This document shows positions 25,027 through 33,558 of a stretch of DNA of 64,000 bases, in pieces (position 1 is the stretch's first letter; each line of letters begins with the position of its first letter). The translations under genes were made by a program, and so were the position numbers. This DNA comes from Cellulophaga sp. 20_2_10. Lineage in GTDB: Bacteria > Bacteroidota > Bacteroidia > Flavobacteriales > Flavobacteriaceae. The notes beneath the pieces are model-generated. The model was not told the origin of the DNA, did no database searches, and saw nothing but the letters and a program-made list of their open reading frames with translations. The DNA lies in assembly GCF_023476645.1 (NCBI RefSeq), contig NZ_JAMCOJ010000002.1:33561-97560 (forward strand). The letters are read 5' to 3'.

Positions 25027-25792
25027 CTGTTATGTCTTTTACGCATCTAAATCCTAAATTTCTCATAGCATAATTTGCTTTTATACTGCCTCTAAATGCA
25101 TAACGCATAAAAGCGGCATAGTTCATTAGATCTGTAGCCCCAATAGCGGCTGTGCCACAGAATAAATTGCTGTCTTTGTCTACATCTTTTCTAGATTCTC
25201 CAGATATTAAAACGGAGTTAAAATCACCAGTCCATTCCCAAACTAATCCATGTAAATCATAAATCCCCCAATAGTTTTTAAACGTACTGCCTATTTTGTT
25301 TTTATTAGTTTTAGGGGTTTCGTACCAGCTTAAAATAAATTGATTGTATGTTTTTTTTTGTCGTGCATCTGGCAATTCTTCATCCGCCATAGCAGCGTAT
25401 TCCCATTCATCAATTGTAGGTAATCTTTTGTTTTGGCACTCGCAGTAATTTTTTGCTGCAAACCATGATACTTCTGTAATAGGCGTATCTTTTTTTAAAT
25501 TGATGCCCAGAATGGTATCAGATTGCCACGTACTAAGGTAATTTTTATCAGCAAAAAGACCTTTTACATTAGATCGTCTCCATTTTGGATTTTCTTTTAC
25601 AAAATTTAAAAACTGAAGATTGGTTACTGGGTACACATCCATTTTAATACTAGCTACTTTTACCTTAACAGAATCGCTACCATAAAGCGGAATATATTCT
25701 CCGCCTTTAATAATAACCATTGGGCTAACTTGAGCCTGTGCTATACAAAGTGTAGCAATTAAAAGGGATAACGTAAGTCCAATGGTTCTCAT
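25013..25792 (-). CDS. Formylglycine-generating-enzyme-like protein, NirV type
   Basis: SUMF1/FGE-fold protein of 259 residues with a signal peptide (about 1-20). Conserved family segments are present: PVTNLQFLNFVKENP, ITEVSWFAAKNYCE, RLPTIDEWEYAA, DLHGLVWEWTGDF and a final AMRNLGFRCVKD. NirV, a protein of this fold, often accompanies nirK in other bacteria but its biochemical role is not settled. It is encoded 38 nt after nirK and overlaps the SCO gene, so it belongs to the nirK operon. Periplasmic location is predicted. Confidence 0.85.
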   Translation of the reverse strand: MRTIGLTLSLLIATLCIAQAQVSPMVIIKGGEYIPLYGSDSVKVKVASIKMDVYPVTNLQFLNFVKENPKWRRSNVKGLFADKNYLSTWQSDTILGINLKKDTPITEVSWFAAKNYCECQNKRLPTIDEWEYAAMADEELPDARQKKTYNQFILSWYETPKTNKNKIGSTFKNYWGIYDLHGLVWEWTGDFNSVLISGESRKDVDKDSNLFCGTAAIGATDLMNYAAFMRYAFRGSIKANYAMRNLGFRCVKDITDEKL

Positions 25793-25830
25793 AGTTTATA
25801 ATTTTAAAGAGGTGTATAATTAAGTTTAGA

Positions 25831-27300
25831 TTAATGGCTATTTTTAACACCGTTAACCATTTTTGTAGTTACTACACTTTTGTTATTGCCCCAGTTGTTA
25901 TATACATAAGTTAATACATCTGCGATTTCTTCAGAAGAGATTACCTGCTTGGTCATAACACTATTGTATTTTTGTCCGTTTACAGTAATTTCTCCTGATT
26001 TCCCATGCAATACAATACCAATAGCTCTGTTTACATCAGCATTTAAATAATCTGACTTCGCTAAAGGAGGAAAAGCATTTGGTATACCTTGCCCTTCTGC
26101 TTGGTGACAAGCAAAACAGGTTTGGGAATATATCTGCTTACCAGCAGATAGTTGTTCTTCTAAAGATTTTATAACTTCTACATCTGCAACTTCTTTTTTA
26201 TTGCCATTAGGCATTTCTTGTATACCACTTCCTTCTGGCTGGTAAATTCCTTCTTGTATAGTTCCAGAGTAAATATCTTTTTTTTCTTCACCAGAAACTT
26301 TAAGCATTCCTAGTGCACCTTTATTAAAAGCTCTAAAAATTGAATGATCTACCAGTATAAAAGTACCAGGGACCTCAACCTTAAACTCAACTATAGTAGC
26401 ACTACCAGCTGGTATAAGTGTGGTTTGTACATTTTCATTAACTAAAGAACCACCTTCTACGTGTACTTTGTCAAAAATTTCACCAATTACGTGGAAAGAT
26501 GATACCAAGTTTGGACCACCGTTACCAACATATAGTCTAATAGTTTCACCAACCTCAGCAACAATAGCATTATCACCAGTAAGGGCATCTACACTACCAT
26601 TAAAAACTACATAGTCTGCATTTTCATCTACTGCTTTTTGCATATCAAATGCTTGTAAGCCTGGTTCTCCGTTTTTACCTTTTGTATAAAAATCGCCCTG
26701 CATAATATAATATTCACGATCTACAGGAGGTAAGCCACCTTTAGGTTCTACTAAAATTAAACCGTACATACCATTTGCAATGTGCATACCAACTGGTGCA
26801 GTAGCACAGTGATATACATAAAGACCAGGATTTAATGTTTTAAACGAAAATTTAATCTCGTGTCCTGGAGCAACAAAAGAAGATGTTGCACCACCACCAG
26901 GGCCAGTAACAGCATGCATATCTATGTTGTGTGGTAGTTTGTTGTCTGGGTGGTTTTTTAAAGTAAATTCTACTTCATCACCAACACGGGTTCTAATAAA
27001 GCTACCTGGTACACTACCACCAAACGTCCAGTAGTTATATTTAACTCCATTAGTCATAGTACCTTCTTTTTCTAGCACTTCCATATTAACCAACAACTTT
27101 TTTGCCGCACGGTTGCCAACAGATCTAGGCACATTAGGAGGCGAAGTTAATGTCGCAACTAATTCGCCACGTGTTTCTATAGTCGTAGAATCTTGGTTTG
27201 TACTTTCTGCTTTTTTGCAACTAGCTACTAGTAGTAAGAAAGCAAAAAGAACATACAGAACTTTTAGATTTGGTAAATAATTATTGAATTGATTTTTCAT
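25831..27300 (-). CDS. nirK: Copper nitrite reductase with a C-terminal cytochrome c domain, lipoprotein
   Basis: NO-forming nitrite reductase of 489 residues. A lipoprotein signal ends at C28 (LLLVASCKK). Two cupredoxin domains carry a full set of ligands. Type 1 copper: H124, C165, H173, M178. Type 2 copper: H129, H164 and H319. Catalytic D127 and H270 match the D98/H255 pair of known NirK. A cytochrome c domain follows with CFACH at 395-399 and a likely Met ligand at M449, so electrons may reach the type 1 copper from a fused haem. It leads the operon nirK-nirV-sco-RIC-porin and its promoter holds an Fnr-type site. No NO reductase gene is in the window. Confidence 0.95.
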   Translation of the reverse strand: MKNQFNNYLPNLKVLYVLFAFLLLVASCKKAESTNQDSTTIETRGELVATLTSPPNVPRSVGNRAAKKLLVNMEVLEKEGTMTNGVKYNYWTFGGSVPGSFIRTRVGDEVEFTLKNHPDNKLPHNIDMHAVTGPGGGATSSFVAPGHEIKFSFKTLNPGLYVYHCATAPVGMHIANGMYGLILVEPKGGLPPVDREYYIMQGDFYTKGKNGEPGLQAFDMQKAVDENADYVVFNGSVDALTGDNAIVAEVGETIRLYVGNGGPNLVSSFHVIGEIFDKVHVEGGSLVNENVQTTLIPAGSATIVEFKVEVPGTFILVDHSIFRAFNKGALGMLKVSGEEKKDIYSGTIQEGIYQPEGSGIQEMPNGNKKEVADVEVIKSLEEQLSAGKQIYSQTCFACHQAEGQGIPNAFPPLAKSDYLNADVNRAIGIVLHGKSGEITVNGQKYNSVMTKQVISSEEIADVLTYVYNNWGNNKSVVTTKMVNGVKNSH

Positions 27301-27337
27301 AATAAACTGTTTTAAATGAAGGGGTTGTTATTGTGAA

Positions 27338-27411
27338 CAAAGATCATTGTGATAAATAGTTTAAAGTATGATATATATCATATATTGTAAAAGTGAACAT
27401 TATTATTTTTG
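27338..27411. promoter_or_regulatory. Divergent Fnr-type promoters of nirK and ccoS (site C)
   Basis: A 16-bp perfect palindrome (27367-27382) contains the core TGATATATATCA at 27369-27380. After 23 nt on the plus strand comes TATTTTTG (27404-27411), an exact -7 element for ccoS. After 23 nt on the minus strand comes GATCTTTG (27338-27345), TTTG in register, for nirK. The palindrome centre would sit near -42 of both transcripts, the class II activator position. Confidence 0.75.
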
Positions 27412-27431
27412 TAATATAAATTCAGGTAGGT

Positions 27432-27632
27432 ATGAGTGTAATTTATGTGTTGCTGTCTATAAGTATTGTAGTGGCGCTGTTTTTCTTTGTAGCATTTATA
27501 GTTTCGGTAAGGAGTGGTCAGTATGACGATTCTTACACACCGTCTGTACGTATGCTTTTTGAAGATGAACTGGTAAAAGAGAGCTCTAAAGCTCAAGAAA
27601 GTAAAAAAATCGAACAAACTAAGATGAATTAA
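27432..27632 (+). CDS. ccoS: cbb3-type cytochrome oxidase assembly protein CcoS
   Basis: Small membrane protein of 66 residues with one N-terminal helix (about 3-23, VIYVLLSISIVVALFFFVAF) and a short SGQYDDSYTPSVRMLF region typical of CcoS. CcoS is needed to insert cofactors into cbb3 oxidase. It is the first gene of the cco operon and stops 3 nt before ccoNO. The start is supported by the promoter about 14 nt upstream. Confidence 0.92.
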   Translation: MSVIYVLLSISIVVALFFFVAFIVSVRSGQYDDSYTPSVRMLFEDELVKESSKAQESKKIEQTKMN

Positions 27633-27635
27633 ATT

Positions 27636-29834
27636 ATGGAAGTACAACAGTTTTATTACGATAACAAGATCGTAAAGAAATTTCTCTATGCTACAATATT
27701 TTGGGGTATTGTAGGTATGTCAGTAGGTCTACTTTTAGCCTTTATGTTTCTTTTTCCAAATATAACCGATGGTATTTCATGGTTAAGTTTTGGTAGGCTA
27801 AGACCATTACACACAAATGCAGTAATTTTTGCCTTTGTTGGTAACGCTATTTTTGCGGGTGTTTATTACTCTACGCAACGTTTGCTTAAAGCGCGTATGT
27901 TTAGTGATGGACTAAGTAAATTTAACTTTTGGGGCTGGCAAGCTATAATTGTAGCGGCAGCAATTACGTTACCATTAGGGTATAGTACATCTAAAGAATA
28001 CGCAGAATTAGAATGGCCAATAGATATTGCTATTGCTGTAGTTTGGGTAGCCTTTGGCTGGAATCTTATTGGGACCATGTTACGCAGAAGACAAAGACAT
28101 TTATATGTTGCAATTTGGTTTTACCTAGCAACATTTGTAACTGTAGCTGTATTACATATTTTTAATAGTTTAGAATTGCCAGTAAGTGCCTTTAAAAGTT
28201 ACTCTGTTTATGCCGGTGTGCAAGATGCCTTAGTGCAGTGGTGGTACGGACATAATGCAGTTGCATTTTTCTTAACTACACCATTTTTAGGGTTAATGTA
28301 TTACTTTGTGCCTAAAGCGGCGAATAGACCGGTATACTCTTATAGGTTATCTATTGTACACTTTTGGTCGTTAATATTTATATATATCTGGGCAGGACCA
28401 CACCACTTGTTGTATACTGCTTTACCAGGTTGGGCTCAAAATTTAGGAGTAGCGTTCTCTATTATGTTACTTGCTCCTTCTTGGGGTGGTATGATAAACG
28501 GACTTTTAACCTTGCGTGGGGCTTGGGATAAAGTACGTACAGACCCTACTCTTAAATTTATGGTAGTAGCCATTACTGGTTATGGTATGGCAACTTTTGA
28601 AGGTCCTTTACTTTCGTTGAAAAACGTAAATGCCATAGCTCACTTTAGTGACTGGATTATTGCTCACGTACACGTTGGTGCATTAGCCTGGAACGGATTT
28701 TTAACTTTTGGTATGATCTACTGGATGGTGCCTAAAATGTTTAAAACAAAATTACACTCTATCAGTTTGGCAAATGCTCACTTTTGGATTGGTACTTTAG
28801 GTATAATTCTTTATACGTTACCAATGTATGTGGCAGGGTTTACACAAGCCTTAATGTGGGAAGATTTTAATCCAGATGGGACATTAGTTTATGGTAACTT
28901 TTTAGAAACTGTAAAAGAAATTATACCAATGTATTGGATGCGTGCAATAGGTGGTAGTATGTATATTATTGGTGCATTTATAATGTTGTACAATGTCTTT
29001 AGAACAATACGTTCTGGACAAAAAGTTGAGGATGAATTGGCAGAAGCAGCTCCGCTTACTAGAGTCTCTAAAAAGAGAACAAAAGGAGAGACATACCACT
29101 CTTGGTTAGAGCGTAAGCCAGTACAGTTAACAATATTAGCTACAGTAGCTATTTTAATTGGTGGTATAGTGCAGATTGTACCAACCATTTTAGTGAAATC
29201 TAACATACCAACGATTACAAGTGTAAAACCATATACACCATTAGAATTAGAAGGTAGAGATTTATATATAAGAGAAGGTTGTGTTGGTTGTCACTCGCAA
29301 ATGGTGCGTCCGTTTAGAGGAGAGGTAGAGCGTTATGGCGAATATGCCAAGGCAGGTGAGTTTGTGTACGATCATCCATTTTTATGGGGGAGTAAGCGTA
29401 CAGGTCCAGATTTACTTAGAGTAGGTGGCAAATACTCAGATAACTGGCATTTAAACCATATGTACGATCCACAAAGTACATCTTCGGGTTCTATAATGCC
29501 TGCATATCAATGGCTAGTTCGCGATGAGCATGACAGAAGCAATATTAAAACTAAAATGGAAGCAATGGTAACTTTAGGGGTGCCATATACAGAAGAAGAT
29601 ATTGCTAATGCAGAACAATCTATGGATGTACAGGCAACCAAAATAGAGAAGAATTTATATACAGATCCAGATTTTGCAAAGAACTACGAGGCAGATAAAA
29701 AATATGCCAAAGAAAACGGAGAACCTTTTGTAGAAATGAGAGATAGAGAAATAGTGTCTCTAATAGCTTACTTACAGCGTTTAGGTACAGATATTAAAAT
29801 AAAAAACGTAGAAGAAACAACCACTAAAAATTAA
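27636..29834 (+). CDS. ccoN: Fused CcoN-CcoO, cbb3 oxidase subunits I and II
   Basis: Catalytic subunit of the cbb3 oxygen reductase fused to the monohaem cytochrome c subunit, 732 residues. Residues 1 to about 480 form the 12-helix CcoN part with haem and copper histidines in RPLHTNAVIF, WWYGHNAVAF, GPHHLLYT and HVHVGALAWN. A linker with one helix (about 495-515) leads to the CcoO domain with CVGCH at 549-553 and a Met ligand in GSIMPAYQW. The N-O fusion is the usual arrangement in Bacteroidota. The enzyme reduces oxygen with high affinity in the inner membrane. Confidence 0.96.
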   Translation: MEVQQFYYDNKIVKKFLYATIFWGIVGMSVGLLLAFMFLFPNITDGISWLSFGRLRPLHTNAVIFAFVGNAIFAGVYYSTQRLLKARMFSDGLSKFNFWGWQAIIVAAAITLPLGYSTSKEYAELEWPIDIAIAVVWVAFGWNLIGTMLRRRQRHLYVAIWFYLATFVTVAVLHIFNSLELPVSAFKSYSVYAGVQDALVQWWYGHNAVAFFLTTPFLGLMYYFVPKAANRPVYSYRLSIVHFWSLIFIYIWAGPHHLLYTALPGWAQNLGVAFSIMLLAPSWGGMINGLLTLRGAWDKVRTDPTLKFMVVAITGYGMATFEGPLLSLKNVNAIAHFSDWIIAHVHVGALAWNGFLTFGMIYWMVPKMFKTKLHSISLANAHFWIGTLGIILYTLPMYVAGFTQALMWEDFNPDGTLVYGNFLETVKEIIPMYWMRAIGGSMYIIGAFIMLYNVFRTIRSGQKVEDELAEAAPLTRVSKKRTKGETYHSWLERKPVQLTILATVAILIGGIVQIVPTILVKSNIPTITSVKPYTPLELEGRDLYIREGCVGCHSQMVRPFRGEVERYGEYAKAGEFVYDHPFLWGSKRTGPDLLRVGGKYSDNWHLNHMYDPQSTSSGSIMPAYQWLVRDEHDRSNIKTKMEAMVTLGVPYTEEDIANAEQSMDVQATKIEKNLYTDPDFAKNYEADKKYAKENGEPFVEMRDREIVSLIAYLQRLGTDIKIKNVEETTTKN

Positions 29835-29838
29835 TTAT

Positions 29839-30033
29839 ATGCTAAAGTTTATAAAAGGCCATATGGAGAGCATGGAGGGTATAGCAACTTACCCTATGAT
29901 ATCGCTACTTATATTTTTTGTGTTCTTCGCCATACTTTTTTGGTGGGTGCTTACAGCAACAAAAGAACATATTAATGAGGTAAGCCATATTCCTCTAGAT
30001 GATGATGATACAACCAACCTAACAAAAGAATAA
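29839..30033 (+). CDS. ccoQ: CcoQ-like small subunit
   Basis: Protein of 64 residues with one membrane helix (about 20-40, PMISLLIFFVFFAILFWWVL) and an acidic tail. Sequence similarity to proteobacterial CcoQ is weak, but the size, topology and position between ccoNO and ccoP, with 4-nt gaps on both sides, identify it. It probably stabilises the oxidase complex. Confidence 0.82.
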   Translation: MLKFIKGHMESMEGIATYPMISLLIFFVFFAILFWWVLTATKEHINEVSHIPLDDDDTTNLTKE

Positions 30034-30037
30034 TACT

Positions 30038-30931
30038 ATGAAAAATATGACACCATGGTGGATAAGGATCCCCGTAGTTTTCTTCATCGTTTTTGGATTG
30101 ATGGAGTACTTTGTAGACTCTGGTGATAAACCTGCATTTATTACTTATCCTATAGTTTCAGGTTTCTTAGTTCTTGTTTTACTAATACTAATTGCTACCG
30201 AGCTTATTGTTAGGTCTATTGAGAATGTAATGTTTCAGACCTTACCAGAAGAAGCAAAGCAAAAGTATTTAGAAGAGGACACTAAGAAGTTTGAGTGGAA
30301 ATGGGGTAAAAGAGTGTATTCTAAATTATTAGGTACTAAATCTATAGAAGAAGAACACGAAATTATCTTAGATCATAATTATGATGGTATACAAGAATTG
30401 GATAACAATTTACCACCTTGGTGGGTATACCTTTTCTATGCAGGAATTATTTTTGCTGTTGTTTATTTGGCTAGGTTCCATGTGTTTAATGATTATGATC
30501 AAATATTAGAGTACGAGCAAGAAGTTGCAGCTGCTAAAATAGAGATAGAAGAGTATAAAAAAACAGCTAAAGGTTTGGTAGATGTTAATACTGTTGAATT
30601 GTTAACAGATGCAGCAGATATTAAAGCTGGTAAAAAGATATATACGACGAGCTGCGTGGCTTGCCATATTGTAGATGGTGGTGGTGGTATTGGTCCTAAC
30701 CTAACAGATGAGTATTGGCTTTTAGGTGGTGGTATTAAAAATGTTTTTAACACCATATCAGAAGGTGGTAGAGACGGTAAAGGTATGGTTGCTTGGAAAC
30801 AAATACTTAAACCTTTAGAGCGTGCACAAGTAGCAAGTTATGTGCTAACACTACAGGGTACAACGCCAGCTGCTCCAAAAGAACCACAAGGAGATATCTG
30901 GAAACCAGAACAAGTAGAAGAGAGTAAATAA
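30038..30931 (+). CDS. ccoP: CcoP-like cbb3 oxidase subunit III, single haem site
   Basis: Subunit of 297 residues. The N-terminus has two membrane helices (about 10-30 and 35-60) before an amphipathic stretch, then the CcoP N-terminal signature NNLPPWWVYLFY with a helix near 125-150. One cytochrome c domain follows with CVACH at 206-210. Proteobacterial CcoP carries two CxxCH motifs; only one is present here although the length is normal, because the N-terminal part is larger. It is followed by ccoG after 31 nt. Confidence 0.92.
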   Translation: MKNMTPWWIRIPVVFFIVFGLMEYFVDSGDKPAFITYPIVSGFLVLVLLILIATELIVRSIENVMFQTLPEEAKQKYLEEDTKKFEWKWGKRVYSKLLGTKSIEEEHEIILDHNYDGIQELDNNLPPWWVYLFYAGIIFAVVYLARFHVFNDYDQILEYEQEVAAAKIEIEEYKKTAKGLVDVNTVELLTDAADIKAGKKIYTTSCVACHIVDGGGGIGPNLTDEYWLLGGGIKNVFNTISEGGRDGKGMVAWKQILKPLERAQVASYVLTLQGTTPAAPKEPQGDIWKPEQVEESK

Positions 30932-30962
30932 AGGAGTATTATTACTAGTAAAAATAATAAGA

Positions 30963-32378
30963 ATGGCTGCAGATGAAAAATTTAGAGATTCTATTGGTAC
31001 AATAGATACTGATGGTAAAAGAGCCTGGGTTTTTCCAAAAAAACCAAGTGGTAAATTTTATAAATATCGTAAATGGGTTAGTTACACATTACTGTTATTT
31101 TTACTAGTATCTCCTTTTATAAAAATAAATGGCAATCAGTTTATATTATTTAATGTAATAGATCGTCGCTTTAATATTTTCGGATTTCCTTTTTGGCCAC
31201 AAGATTTTCATTTGGTAGTAATCTCAATGATTATTGGTGTGGTTTTTATCGCCCTATTTACAGTAGCATTTGGTCGTATTTTTTGTGGGTGGATGTGTCC
31301 GCAAACCATATTCTTAGAAATGGTTTTTCGTAGAATAGAATATTGGATAGAAGGTGACCGTGGAGCCCAAATACGTTTGGATAAACAAAAGTGGGATGCC
31401 GTTAAAATAAGAAAAAGAGTAACCAAATGGATAGTCTTTTTTATTATATCGTTTATTATAGCAAATGTATTTTTAGCATATTTAATTGGAAGCGATAAAT
31501 TAATTAGTTACATCACCGACGGACCAATGTTGCATACAAGCACAATGATTTCGTTGTTAATTTTTACAGCTGTCTTTTATTTTATTTTTGCTTGGTTTAG
31601 AGAGCAGGTTTGTATTATAGCTTGTCCTTATGGACGTATGCAAGGTGTGCTTTTAGATAATAAATCTATAGTTGTTGCATACGATCATAAAAGAGGAGAA
31701 GGAGAAAACGGAAGAAAAAAGTTTAGAAAAAATGAAGATCGTTCTGCTCTTGGTAACGGAGATTGTATCGATTGTTTTCAATGTGTAAATGTTTGTCCTA
31801 CGGGTATAGATATAAGAAACGGCACCCAACTAGAGTGTGTTAACTGTACAGCCTGTATAGATGAGTGCGATACCATCATGGAAAAAGTAAACTTGCCAAA
31901 AGGTCTTATTAGATATGCAAGTGAAGATAATATAGAGAAAAAAGCAAAATTTAAGTTTACACCAAGACTTAAAGGATATTCAGCTGTTTTGGTAATTTTA
32001 ACAGGTTTGCTAATAGGTATGTTGTTTTTAAGAAATGATATAGAAGCAAATATTTTAAGACTTCCAGGTCAATTATACGAGCACAAAGAAGGCAATATTA
32101 TTAGTAATGTGTACACCTTTAAATTGGTGAATAAGACAACTGAAGATGTAGAAGATGTTAACTTTAAATTATTGTCTCATAAAGGAACAATTAAATTAGT
32201 TACCCATCAAAATTTTAAAGTTCCAGCTCAAGAGTTAGCAGAAGGTACATTGTTTATAGAGATAAATAATGCCGCTTTAAATGGTGATAAAGACAAACTT
32301 AAAATTGGTGTATATAGTAAAGGTAAGTTAGTAGAAACAACTACAGCTCGCTTTTTAGCACCAAGAAGTTATAAATAA
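30963..32378 (+). CDS. ccoG: cbb3 oxidase accessory protein CcoG
   Basis: Membrane Fe-S protein of 471 residues (CcoG/FixG/RdxA). Several membrane helices surround CGWMCPQTIF. A ferredoxin-like region carries two 4Fe-4S groups (CIDCFQCVNVCP and CVNCTACIDECD, about 260-305), and an Ig-like domain occupies the C-terminal 110 residues on the periplasmic side. CcoG acts in copper reduction and maturation of cbb3 oxidase. It sits between ccoP and ccoH in the standard order. Confidence 0.95.
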   Translation: MAADEKFRDSIGTIDTDGKRAWVFPKKPSGKFYKYRKWVSYTLLLFLLVSPFIKINGNQFILFNVIDRRFNIFGFPFWPQDFHLVVISMIIGVVFIALFTVAFGRIFCGWMCPQTIFLEMVFRRIEYWIEGDRGAQIRLDKQKWDAVKIRKRVTKWIVFFIISFIIANVFLAYLIGSDKLISYITDGPMLHTSTMISLLIFTAVFYFIFAWFREQVCIIACPYGRMQGVLLDNKSIVVAYDHKRGEGENGRKKFRKNEDRSALGNGDCIDCFQCVNVCPTGIDIRNGTQLECVNCTACIDECDTIMEKVNLPKGLIRYASEDNIEKKAKFKFTPRLKGYSAVLVILTGLLIGMLFLRNDIEANILRLPGQLYEHKEGNIISNVYTFKLVNKTTEDVEDVNFKLLSHKGTIKLVTHQNFKVPAQELAEGTLFIEINNAALNGDKDKLKIGVYSKGKLVETTTARFLAPRSYK

Positions 32379-32389
32379 AACGAATAGTT

Positions 32390-32836
32390 ATGAAAATAAA
32401 TTGGGGAACAGGAGTTGTACTAGCGTTTTTAGCTTTCATAAGCTTTATTCTATATTTTGTTATTAGGATGAATTCTGAAAACAGAGCAAAGCACGATTTA
32501 GTGACGGAAGAATATTACAAAGCAGAGTTAGGCTACCAAAAAGAGTTGAATGACGCTACTAATGCTTATAAATTAACGAATAAACTTGTTCTAGAAAAAA
32601 CGGAGGACGGCTTGTTAATTGAATTTCCAAAAGATCAAGATTTTAATAAAATAACAGGTAATGTGTCCCTATATAGACCATCTAATAAACAATTGGATTT
32701 TAACTTACCCATAAGTTTATCCAAAACACATTTGCTCATACCTGACAAACGTTTGTTAGATGGTCGATGGGACATTAAAATTACTTGGCAATACAATAAA
32801 GAAGAATATTTACACAAACAAAGTATTACGTATTAG
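32390..32836 (+). CDS. ccoH: FixH/CcoH family protein
   Basis: Single-helix membrane protein of 148 residues (helix about 5-25, WGTGVVLAFLAFISFILYFV) with the conserved DLVTEEYYKAELGYQ segment just after it. CcoH is an assembly partner of cbb3 oxidase. It starts 11 nt after ccoG and ends 2 nt before the SafE-like gene. Confidence 0.92.
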   Translation: MKINWGTGVVLAFLAFISFILYFVIRMNSENRAKHDLVTEEYYKAELGYQKELNDATNAYKLTNKLVLEKTEDGLLIEFPKDQDFNKITGNVSLYRPSNKQLDFNLPISLSKTHLLIPDKRLLDGRWDIKITWQYNKEEYLHKQSITY

Positions 32837-32838
32837 TT

Positions 32839-33540
32839 ATGCTACTATCTGCTTTTATACTGGGATTAATGGGGAGTCTGCACTGCGTTGGTATGTGCGG
32901 TCCTATTGCTTTTATGTTACCAGTAGATAGACACAGTAAGCTCAAAAAAACAATCCAGATATTTATTTATCATTTTGGGAGATTATTGGCTTACGGAATA
33001 ATTGGGCTTGTTTTTGGCCTGCTTGGTAAGGGTTTGTATGTTTTTGGTTTGCAACAAAAATTGTCAATCTTTATTGGTGTTGTTATGATTATTATCGTTC
33101 TAATTCCATCTAAAACATTAAATAAATACAATCTGTCTAAGCCTATATATAGACTTATCTCTAAGGTGAAGTCTAGGTTGGGGAAAGAACTTAAAAAGAG
33201 AACTCCAGATACTTTTTTAACCATAGGATTTTTAAATGGTTTTTTACCTTGTGGGTTGGTTTATATGGCACTGTTTGGAGCTATTGCAATGGGTAATGCA
33301 GCACAAGGATCTCTATATATGATTCTTTTTGGAGCAGGGACTATACCACTTATGACTGTTGCTGTTTATTTTGGAGGAATGTTAAAAGGCGTAGCTCGTA
33401 AAAAGGTACAACAATTAATTCCGGTTTTTGTGGTCGTAATTGGTGTGTTATTTATTCTTAGAGGCTTGGGCCTTGGTATACCTTATGTGTCTCCTAAGCC
33501 TGTAGTAGAAATGGTTTCTACAGATATGGAGTGTCACTAA
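32839..33540 (+). CDS. TauE/SafE-like (DsbD-type) membrane protein of cbb3 maturation
   Basis: Polytopic membrane protein of 233 residues with about six helices. The first helix contains LHCVGMCGP with C16 and C20, a likely copper-handling pair, and a later helix has NGFLPCGLVY. Proteins of this sulfite-exporter/SafE-like group are regularly found at the end of cco operons in Bacteroidota and Proteobacteria and are thought to help copper delivery. The 2-nt spacing from ccoH supports a function in oxidase assembly, not sulfite export. Confidence 0.85.
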   Translation: MLLSAFILGLMGSLHCVGMCGPIAFMLPVDRHSKLKKTIQIFIYHFGRLLAYGIIGLVFGLLGKGLYVFGLQQKLSIFIGVVMIIIVLIPSKTLNKYNLSKPIYRLISKVKSRLGKELKKRTPDTFLTIGFLNGFLPCGLVYMALFGAIAMGNAAQGSLYMILFGAGTIPLMTVAVYFGGMLKGVARKKVQQLIPVFVVVIGVLFILRGLGLGIPYVSPKPVVEMVSTDMECH

Positions 33541-33558
33541 TTTTTAAAAATTAAATTT

